From contig JAWKLK010000001.1 of NCBI GenBank assembly GCA_041392785.1, positions 744,001 through 808,000 of the forward strand: 64,000 nucleotides of DNA, in the 5' to 3' direction. The stretch is from OLB9 sp041392785 (GTDB lineage Bacteria; Bacteroidota; Bacteroidia; Chitinophagales; Saprospiraceae). A program made the position numbers and the translations under genes. Under the pieces are notes generated by a model, which was not told the DNA's origin, did not search any database, and saw nothing but the letters and a program-made list of their open reading frames with translations. Below are positions 7,725 through 19,700 of the stretch, piece after piece (the stretch's first letter is position 1; the number at the start of each line of letters is the position of its first letter).

Positions 7725-10700
7725 TTATTCCAATATTATCATTTTAAATGTAGTACTTGCTTCGGATGAAGTGACTGTGTAATAATATACTCCAGATGGC
7801 ATATGCGATTGACGGACAAAATCTATCGTATTACGTCCTGCAGAATAAGTTTGTTTGCTAGAGTGTATTAAGTCACCTTTGTTGTTATGTACTTCAAAAA
7901 CAACATCATCTTTTGTCGGCAACTCAAACTGTATGCTAGTAGCATCTCTGAAAGGATTTGGCACATTTTGCCGTACCGCAAACTGATTTGCCCCCACATT
8001 TTGACCGAATCTTAGCAGTTTCAATGATCTGGTCACCATATCATCGCCGGTATAAATTTCACTATTAAAGTGCATAGCACCAAGGCTGAGTTGATTATTC
8101 ACATCTATCTCTAAGGAGAAAATCGGCCTTGATTTGTCTATAAATGTAGCATTAGACAAGGCGACCCTCCATTGACCATCGACAAAATAGATCTCATCAT
8201 GGCTTATGTTTAATTGTCCATCAATTACTTTTGGCGTATCTCCCACCAAATCAAGCGACATCTGAATACCATGCAATTGCACACTTTCACCAGCAAAGAA
8301 ATCGACTTTCATCCTATTGTCATTATCTGGAATGGGTTCAATTCGATAGTTTATGATGAAATCTTGAGCATTGCGAGCTTCCGTTTTTATACTTCTTGCA
8401 GAAGGATCAGCGCTGTAATTGACATCTCCTATTTTAATTCCTACAAAGTCTTCATTGAGTGTCAATAAGTCCACAGAATCAATAAAGATTTTTGAAGGGA
8501 ACGGCCAAGGTAATGCCACATCTTTAAATACAAATGACTTTTCTACAAACCGCCAAGATTGATTTTCTTTAATGTTTGAAATAACTCCTAAAATCAATTT
8601 GCGCAGCAACGAAAGGTCAGCAACCGTCACCTTGCCATCATTATTTGCGTCAGCAGCTATAAGAAGATATGGACTTTTCAAAGACTCAATATCCAAAATA
8701 TGTCTTTGTATTAATACTAAATCCAAGGTACTGATTCCATTCATCCAGTTTATATCTTTCGAAGGAAATATCTCATAAACATCCTGTTCATAAAGATCTT
8801 TGAATAGATATTCGCCCTGTTCATCACTTAGGGTATTTTTCGATTCTATCTCTAAAACGCCAATCTTCAAATCAACATTAACAGAGTCAATACTTTCACC
8901 CAACTCAGTAGAAATCTTTCCACCTAGATTGGCTATTTGTGTTGAATTTGGACATGCATCATTGTTATCCTGAAGACTTAATACCGAGGTACAATACGCT
9001 TTATTTCCAGATTCGTCTACAAACCAGATTACCACATTTTTATCTTGCGAAACACCATTAAGGATATCAGCACAAGTAAATGTCTTGGAAGGTATTATAG
9101 AACTTTCAGAAAAAGAAATCAATAATTTTTCTTTTGGCGTACAGGCATCGCTACTGCCATTATCAAAGTCATTTGCCCAAACTTCTACTGAGCCATCTTG
9201 TGATAAGCTCACTGCAAGATTCTTACAATATGCTTGTGGTGGTTTGTTGTCATTTATTTTATAATTTTGAACACAAGATGACTGGTTATTGCATCCGTCT
9301 GTGACTGTCCAATACACTTTTGCGGACTTGATACCTTGATATTGAATCAGTTTTGATACCGAATTACCACTTAGTGCTCCAGTAAATTCAACAAGCCCAT
9401 CATTGTTGATATCTACACCATAATTCCATAACAGTGGTTGGTTGGTACCACAAGATTGGTCATTTGCCTCTGCAGATATTGTAATCGCATCTATGTTACA
9501 AGAAGAGGAATTGACAAATATAATATCGTTTGAATTACAATTTGAAATGATTGGTGCAATAGTATCCACCACTTTTATAATTTGTTGGTGTGTCCATTTG
9601 CCTGCTGATGAAGGATCATTCAATTGATACTGGCACCAATCAATAACTGTCCATTCTTTCAATATTTTATAACAAGCGTCTGGTACGGTAGTAAAGGTAT
9701 CCGCTTCCATTTGATATGCCACCATGTCACAGGCACCACCTTTGATGACAGGATTTTGACTTGCCAAAACATTCAAACAATTGACGATGGTGTCTGCTGG
9801 CCAAATGATGGAATCTTCTGTCACTGGTCTAATTGATTCAATAGTGATCATTTGATCACAACCTACCCCAGGTTTGTTTTCGACAGACCATCGTCTAACT
9901 AGGCCCCCGATACCACAACTATTGAGTGAAACGTCAAGATCAACATACAATACTTTAGGAGCACCACAAGCGGTATAAAGCTCTGGTTTACCTGTGATAT
10001 TCAGATCCGTTTGATCTTGGGTACAATTGATAGTGATGTCATTAGGGCAAACAAAATCAGGCAATAACTTGTATTCAACCTTTATATTACTCATGCATTC
10101 GGAGTAATTATCACCTTCATTTCCATAAATACCATCTTTATTAGCATCATCCCAAGCTCTCAGTACTATTTGTACCGGGCTATTAGCTATATCTTCACAA
10201 CAAAGCTCAATGTCAGGTCCCGGAATCGTATCTTGATCTATTTCACAAGAAGGTAACATTCTGTATATTTCCAATAAGACTTCGCCACAATTATCATAAC
10301 TACCATCATCCAATACATCCGCTTTCAGTCGCGCTGACCCATCAGAAGTCAAAGATATCACTGTCAAATCATTACAAATTACAGTCGGAGCAGTCTTGTC
10401 TATCACTTGTATTTTAAATTCGCAAACCGCAAAATTGCGGCAATAATCGATAGCCTTTATTTTGACATTATGCGTTCCGACCGCCATATTAGTAAACTTA
10501 TAGCTTTTAAATACTCCGCTACCAACACCAATAACAGTTCCACCATCCACGGTTATTTGGATGGACTTAATATCTCCACAACCATCTTGGACTAGCCCAG
10601 ATAATGATGGAAGCGTGTACTCGCCGGTACAGTTTCTATCTACAGTAGATATGGTGACATCATCAAAACACTTGCTAAATATTGGTGCTTTCCTATCATT

Positions 10701-13700
10701 CACTTTTATTGCCTGTATATACCGCATTGGATTAATATTGAGCAATATAGGACTACACTCATCTCTTATGGTCCAATGTCTCAATATCTCAAAACTATTT
10801 TTACAATTGACATCGATCAGTTTTTCGTCATAATAACCCAAATTGAATTCACACAAATGGTCGCCATATATGTTTTTGCCATCAATTGTAGGCTGTCCTG
10901 TAGCACTTGTATCGATGAGCATTGGATTTTTGGTTACATCATCACAATCAAATGCATCATCAAGGACAAAGTCCGCTGGGAACTGTATTTGAGCCATATC
11001 AAATCTCTCAACTGTTACTGATTGGTTGCAGGTGACGACATTATTCTCGTCATCTCTTACAGTCCAAACCCTTTGGATTACAGCTCTAGGATCACCACAA
11101 TATTCATTGTCAGTGTATTCATCAACAAAAGTGATTTCAATATTTGGTTCGCATGATTTTAGTACTGGCAAACCTGTGAATTTAGGATCATCTGTTTCAT
11201 TACATTGAATAGTAATATCCTCTGGGCAATCAATCTGAGGAATGAGCTTTTCTTCGACATTTACTGTTGTCCAGCAACAATTGGCCGTAGAACTGCAATC
11301 TTCACAAATTTTAACTGTTATCTTTTTGCCAACATGTGTTATATCCACTTTGTGTGTACTATCCATATTTGTCCCCAAGATTGTACCATCAGGGTACATC
11401 AAAGTGATACAATAATCATCATAGCATCCAAAATTTGTTCCTGACAATACCATTCCTGCTGTGATATATGCAGTACATGTGGCATCTAATGAAAGGTTGA
11501 TTTCCTGTTTACATGCCATGCTATTCGACGTAGGAATGTATGGAAGTACGATGACATCAAATGTGCAGGTATCACTATTGCCACTTGGGTCAAAGACAAC
11601 AACTTGTACTTCTGTAGTTCCAATAGGGAATAGATGTCCAACAGGTGGATTGTATTGAACCGAGTCAATACTACAATTATCCATTGCGGTCAATATCGGA
11701 TAAGTCACATTGGTTTCACATTGTGTACCCTGCAATTGAACTGTGATATCGGTACATGAGTTCGGTGCAATGATAGGTTTCTCGTTGTCCATGATAGTGA
11801 CATCAAAACTGCATTGAGAGACATTACCGTACTGATCTGTAAGCGTGTAAGTGACTGTAGTCGTTCCTACTTCAAAGTTTTGAGATGTGATTTGGCCTCC
11901 CATGCCAGGAATAGGACCGCTTGCAGGCACTTTGATGTCATCATCTGTGGTATAATCAACCCTTATTGTGCCAATACAACAATTATCTCCAATTCTCGGA
12001 TGCTGCCATGTGAATGCTGCTCCACATATTCCTGGATCATTATTTAACATTGTATCTCTTTGACTATATGGGAATAGTTTTATTATTTCCAACTCAAAAC
12101 TTGTCAATTGTCCATTCAATGGAAGTGCTGTAAATACTTCCAATGTCCAAGTGCCACTAGCTTTCTCACCAAAGAACGTTTTAAATGGTTTTAATGGTTT
12201 GAAAGTACTGTTTTGTCCTGCTGGAGCGCAAGTCACTGAAGAAATAGTGCTTGAAGCTTCATCATCCAGATTGATATCAAAATTATCAGTACCTGAACAT
12301 AAACGGTCAAATAATGTAATTTCTGTCCCTTGAGGACTTATCAACTTGAATGTCAATCCTCCCATATCAGGATATGTGCCTTCGAGATTCAGAATGTTTA
12401 CATCTGCTACCTGATCTACTGCGGAAACAGGTACGGTTAAAGACGCTGAAGTACAAGAGCCTTGTCCTATAGCAAGCGGCAGAGTCACAGGTACATATTG
12501 CACCGTATCAAATTCGGCACAATAAGGATTTTCATTATCCACAACCGTGACCATAAAACTGCACACATCTATTGATGGTGGCCTACTTTGAAGTGATGTG
12601 ACTGCGCCATTATCAGGCAGTATAGGAAGGCTAGGGTTGATAAAGCCATAAGTTGGAAGATTGCAATCATCCGCTGCACTGAAATCAAGGTTAGAATTTG
12701 TATCACATATCCTTGTTCTAAATACCGCATTTGACATCAATGACCCTGTCCAAGAAAATTCTGATGGAGAAAATCCATTAATAGCCACACCATCGATGAA
12801 ATTATCATAATATCTGATTTGATAAGCAGCTGGTGAGCCTACAGGCACAGGAGTAAAATTATGAGTATAGACTGATCCGGCATCTAATATAGCGTCTGGT
12901 ACAATAAATACTTCAGGACTTGTGCCGATTCTCTCCATTGACAGACAGGCGATATTGTATTTAGCAGGTCCGAAGTTTGTAATTTCTATACCACTCACTA
13001 TACCATCATTTATAATTTCTGTGATGAGCAAAAGTGGTTGATCTTTGATTGTATAATTCACAATGTTTTTACCAACAGAAAACTTAAATCCGCTAGCATC
13101 GTTGAACCCACAGGTCACTATATTATTGTCTTTATCTCTAATGTCGTATGTTACAGATAGATTATTGATGCAATTATCAGTAATTCCGTTTGGTGCAATA
13201 TTTCTAACTATAGCACCACACATATTAAGATCATTATTGACAGTAAGATCTACAGGACATTCTATAGTCGGTGGTGTGTGAAAATCATTGACAATGATCT
13301 TTAATGTGCATGTATCTTTGTTACCACATGCGTCATCAGCTTCGTACATCAAGATGGTTGTACCTACTGGAAATAAACTACCTGATGTATAACCTGTTTT
13401 ATCTATTTGCGTGATTGTCACAGTACTACAATTGTCAGTAGCACTTATTGCTGCAAAATTTGCAAATGCACTACACCATCCTGCAGGTGCATCTACGATT
13501 ACTGGAGGACTTGGACAGTTGGTAAATGTTGGTGGAGTGACATCGCCTATACTGAAAGTATGTGTTATTGAATCTACATTGTCACAAATGTCGGTAACAT
13601 AAAAAGTAACATCCACGCTTCTAGTATTTCCACATCTTGTTTCCCAGTTATTTGGATTGTAATTATTGCTCCAAGAATATCCGCCACATATGTCTGTTGC

Positions 13701-16700
13701 TGAAGCACCTGCGTGATTTGTTAGCCAAAAATCAAATTCTGGATAATTACCGCTTAACGGATTGTTGCACTCTTCCATTTCCATATCTGCACCACCAACA
13801 ATCATCGGCGGAAGCGTATCTACTATGATAAAACTTGCTTCATCAGTAGCATTATTGCCACATGCATCAGTGATAGTAAATCTGTATAAGCTGGTACCTG
13901 TCAAACCACATAGTTTTGTTTCTTTGACCAAATCAAAGCTTACAGTAGCGGTGCTATTACACACATCTTCGGCGATAAGACCCGCATGTGCTGCCAGCCA
14001 TCCATTGAGTTGTGTCAAATTGCCAGTGCCATCACATTGTACAATGGAATCTTGAAGCACTTCATCAAATGTAGGAGCTGAAGTATCCTTAATAATAAAT
14101 AGTGCTTCAGTAGTAACGCTGGTATTATCACACGCATCTGTCGCTGTAAATGCATATCTTGCTGTGCTGGTTCTACCGCATCCCTGTACTGTGTTGATAA
14201 GTGAATAATTCCAAGTCAATGGTTCGCTGCAATTATCAGATGCACGCGCTCCACCGTGATTATTGAGCCATGAATTCAAGTCAGAAATATTACCTGAGCC
14301 GTCACATTCCACAATTGTATCTCTCGCTTGTATGCTAAAATAAGGTGGGTTGACATCTTCTACGTTGACAGTGGCAGTGGCAGTGACAAAATTGCCACAA
14401 GCATCGGTCGCAGTAAATGTCACTAAAGCACTACCAGTACCTTCACTACAACCTCCAGAAAGAACTGTGAAGTCATTTGTATATTTTATTAAAGAACAAC
14501 TATCTTCTGCCTCTCCTCCACCAGCAATATTCAACCATGCAGTGATCTGAGCATCGGGATCTGAGAGTCCATCACAAGTCATGTTAAGATCTTGAGGTAA
14601 AATTTCCCAAGCAGGTGGTGTCGTGTCAGTGATAGAAAACTCAGCAGCCGTGGTGCTGGAATTACCACAGGCATCAGTAGCAGTAAATGTCACTGTGACA
14701 ACTCCGGTGGTACCGCAATCTGCTATTATTGTTCCATAATCATTTGTCCAATCTATACCATTACATTCATCCGTAGCTTGCGCAAAACCATTATTATTCA
14801 ACCAGTTAAGAATGTCAACGCTATTGGAAGCTCCATTGCATTGTGCATTGAAATCTGTTGCATCTGTAGTAATATCAGGATCTGTAATATCTCTAATAAT
14901 GAAATCTGCTTCTGAAGTGCCGATATTTCCACAAGCATCGCTGACTGTAAATCGATATGTAAATATGCCTGTTTTACCACATTGTCCTTGTGATTTTACA
15001 AGATCGTACTGCCAAATAAGTGGAGTACTGCATAAATCTGAAGCCACAGCATTCCCATGTGCGTTTAACCATGTATCTAATTGACTAATATTGCCAGATC
15101 CATCACAATCAACCGTCAAGTCTGATGCAGGAGTTGAGATCATTGGCGACAATTTATCTTGAATTGTAAAAGTTGCAAATACAGGTAGGGATGCATTGTT
15201 GCAAGCATCAACCACCTCAAATCTATAGGTATAGACAATTGAACCACCACAAATTATTTGGGTGTTTACTAAAACAGGAGTACTCCATGTCAATTGCGCA
15301 GGAGTACTGCATTGATCGATTGCTGTGGCACCACCTTGATTGCTGAGCCAAGTATTTAATTGAGATAAATTACCAGATCCATCGCATTCGACCACTTGCG
15401 GGCTTGGGGCATTAGTAATGGTAGGTAATGTGGTATCGTTAATAGTAATTGTTCTTGTACACATAACATCATTTCCGCATTGGTCTACCACGCTAAACGT
15501 TACTGTGTTAATTCCTGATAATCCACATCCGGCTGAGAAAACACTGGAATAATTATTGGTAACAGGCAATGTTCCACTACAAACGTCTTCGGCTGTCGCG
15601 CTATTGAGCCATGATGTGATGATGGCATTATTGAATGGACTAGAGCATTCTAAGGTTATGTCGGCAGGACAAGTCAACACTGGATCGGCAATATCCCTTA
15701 TGGTAAAGGTAGCTTGAGTAGTATTAGTGTTTCCACAATCGTCAGTGACAGTAAAGATCACTGTTGAAGAACCTGTGGATGCACAAAGATCAGAAATACT
15801 TCCGAAATCATTTGACCATGTTAAGCCTCCACAAAGATCTATTGCCGATGCACCACCATTATTATTTAGCCAATCTAACAATTGTTCGCTATTGCCATTG
15901 CCATTGCAATCCACCGTTAGTGGTGCTGAATTGACCTGGATAGATGGTATAGTAGTATCATTTATGATCACTTCAGCAAAACACTCATCTTTATTGCCAG
16001 CATCATCGGTAGCAGTGAATTTATATAATCTTCTTTCTGTATTTCCGCATTGGACTACAGTATTGATCAATAATGTTGTTTCCACTGGTACAGCAGTACA
16101 ATTGTCTAAGGCTGTAGCGGAAGTTAGCCAATTGTTGATCAATGTGCCATTGTTTGCGTCAGCACATTCCAACAATAAATTGGAAGGACAAGTGATTACA
16201 GGAACGGTACAATCACTGACTACTACATTAAAGCTGCAACTCGATGTCTGCCCATTATCTGCCATAATAGTGTAAGTCACCACAGAGGTGCCCAAGGCAA
16301 AACTGGTATTCGGTGGTACATTTCCGCTACCCATTCCAGTTGTTTCCCCAGTAATCACATAGCTTATATTTGATCCTGGACAATTCTCCACGCCTATTGG
16401 ATTGAGCGCAGCAGTACTCCGCCATACGCAGCTTCCATTGGCACATACTGCCACATCATTGTCAGGGCAGTTGATGGTAGGTACATCTGAGTCCACTACC
16501 GTAATGTCAAAGCTGCATGTACTTGTATTATTACATCTGTCTGTTGCTGTAAATGTGATCGTCGTCACTCCAAGTGGGAAAGTAGATCCTGATGCTATGC
16601 CCGCAGTTCTTACTACTGTCACAGGACCATTACAATCCGTTGCCACTGGCGTACTATAAACTACATTTGAAGTACATAAGTCTACATCCACATTTACTAC

Positions 16701-19700
16701 AATATCTGAAGGGCAATTGCTGAATACAGGTGGAGTGGCGTCATTGCTCGCAATGATCATCGCACTCGACGTTCCAGTAGCACCACAGTCATCTGTTACT
16801 GTCCATGTTATTGTTTGACTGCCTCCACATAAATTTGGTATTACACCTGTATAATTATTGGTGACCGTGTAGGTTTGGCAGGCTTCTGTCACCGTATAAT
16901 TATCCAACCAATCTACAATAGCTGCACCATTATCCTGTCCGCACGTTATCATCAAATTAGCAGGTGCCGCTATCGTAGGTGCTGTATTATCTGTGATGGT
17001 AAAGGTGGCGGTATTTGTGGATGCGTTTCCACATCCGTCGGTGGCTGTAAATAAGTATGTTCTAGTGGTTCTTGAATTCACCCCGCTGCAACCATTGACT
17101 TCATTTATCTGGGCTGAGGTAATTCTTACTGTTCCACCACATTGATCATTTGCAGAAGCCGAGTTAAGCCATGTTGTAACTGCTGTTGATATGTTACCAT
17201 TACAAGCTACACTACTTGTAGCCGTTGGTAAAGTTAAAACAGGCGCAACTCTATCTTCAAAATAAACAAAACCATATGAGTCGATCTCATTACCACAATC
17301 ATCTGTGGCAGTGAATTTATATTTTCTAACTGTTGAATTTCCACAAATGGTATTGGTCTCAATTAGACTATTTGTGATTGTAACGCTTGCATCACAATTA
17401 TCTGCAGCAACCGATTTCCCATTCATTGTTAACCATGTATTGATGGTTGTTGTGTTAGTGGCTGCGCCACATTCAAGATACAAATTGCATGGTGGTGTCA
17501 TGAATACAGGCTTGATACTATCTACTACCGAGTAAATGACAGTACAGGTTTCTGACTGAGTTCCAATAGGTGGAGTACCCATATCTGTGATTGTATAAGT
17601 CCGAGTAATTGTTTGCGGACTTGCAGCGCATCCTGATCCAATCACGACATCATTAAAGGTGATTATTGGTGTCATGCAATAATTTTCTATAGCGTTTACA
17701 CCAAATGCAGAGTTGAAAGTAGAAACCGATGTAAATGCACTTGGCACATCACCTGCACATGAGTAATTTCCTTGATTAGGAACAGGGCAATTAACTTTCA
17801 AGAAACAAGTAGGTAAGGTTACAAATGCTTGAGCAGTATCTCTGACTACAGTATCGAACCTATCTTGACCTGATGTGGTGGCCTCATTGACCAATGGATT
17901 GGCGGGATCTACATCCATAAGTTCCAAGGTAAGTCTAACTTGGATGGTTTGTGTTGGATCCAAAACACCTGAAATACCATTAAAAATTTGATCATTTACA
18001 CCGCCATTGAAACTTGCATTTAATGTTGGATTGGTTGTAGCTGTCGACGAGAAGATTGACGGCATATTGACTATTCTTATAAAACTACCGCCAAACTGTG
18101 CAATAAAATTGTCAGATAGCGTCAACATGGTTAACGATTCATTGCCTGTGTTTTGTAATGTAAGTGAAAAAGTGACATCATTATTTGCCACATTTCCACT
18201 AGATGCTGGAAGGATGTTGACTACCGATTTTTGAAGTTCTATAGCTGGAACAGCCACTCTTGCAACATCCATATTATCTTCATCACCAACTTCAGGACTT
18301 CCGACACCTGTACCATTCCCTTCCTCAGCATTGTCTGATGCTGTATCAGGAATTCCTCCAGGGTCATTACTTGGGTTGTTGTCAAAAACACCATCAAAGT
18401 CAGTTGCCACTAAACCACTACTGTTGGTTGCTGATGAAATTTCAGCAATATTAATATATTGATTTGATGCTGCATTTTCAATTCGTAAAATTATAGGTAC
18501 AGTGATACTCGTTCCTGGTAGCAATGGATTCACAATTGTCCGTGTAGCAAAACCTGATGAATGGCTCCAGGCTGGAGAATTCACAGGCCTATAGCTATAC
18601 CCTGCTGGGATGTAGTCTATGATTGTTATACTATTGGCTGTTTCATTGCCTTGATTGAATACCGTGATATCAAATTGCACCTCTTGTCCAAAAGTATATG
18701 GTCCAGGTGTTGCAATAGTTTTTACAAGTGCTAAGTCAAAAACGCTAAATTTAGCGCCATCATGGTCATCTTCATCATCATTACCATTACCATCCAAACG
18801 ATCATCGTCAGAAGTACCTGGCCCTCCGCCTGCGTCATTATCAGAGTCATTGTCTGGGCTACTATCAATGTCAAAGCCACTCCTATCATTGCCACTATTA
18901 TCTTCAGCATGTGTAATTTCAGCAAAATTTGTCCAAGCATTTGAATCTCCAGAATGCATCAAAATTTTATAATATATTTCTTTAGATATTGTTTGTCCTG
19001 GTAATATAGGTCCAGCAATAAAGGCCTCACTATTGTTCTGTGGATTCAAGAACCAATCAGGATTTTGTGCCGTAACAAACTCAAGACCTGCTGGTTTATA
19101 GTCAATAATATTAACATTTGCCGCTGGTATCGTGCCTTGATTTACTACTTCTATTCTATATTGTAAAATATCACCGTATTTGTAAGGTGGTGTAGATGGA
19201 GTGACTATGATTTTCCGCAAAGCCAAGTCGAAGGTACAAGGACCGAAGGTACCTCCACTTGCATTGGCAGAGCACATCGGTGCGTACTTGAATGTCGCTG
19301 TGCCATCAGCCATTGTGTTTGAAACAGGCTGCCAATCAAAACTAAAAGTATGAGCTCCATCTACAGAATTGACTGGTACTTTAACTGTTTGGCCTAGAAC
19401 AACCACCGTTATGGTATCACTTCCATTTAAGAAAGGATAAGTGTACACATTATTTTCCCAATCCAATTGTACTGTTACGATGCGTTTCAAAGTTGATGAA
19501 GAAGCTTCAACACACTCTCCTACACTGATACTCATATCTAAATTGCACATCGCAGTCATTCCTGCATCTACATAAAGTGTTTCGCTATCTAAAGGTAAAA
19601 AGTAATTCGGAGTTCTTCCTGTGGTGGTATTTGCAATACTATTACTTCCCTGAGTTCCTTGATTAGGCGTAGTAACCATAAATCCATCCAAAGGAATAAA

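Noticed and set aside
15727..16275. 182-codon plus-strand ORF inside the giant adhesin gene, and others like it (for example 21124-21510)
   Set aside because: Mirror frames of a repetitive, stop-poor minus-strand gene; no domain, start context or own composition.
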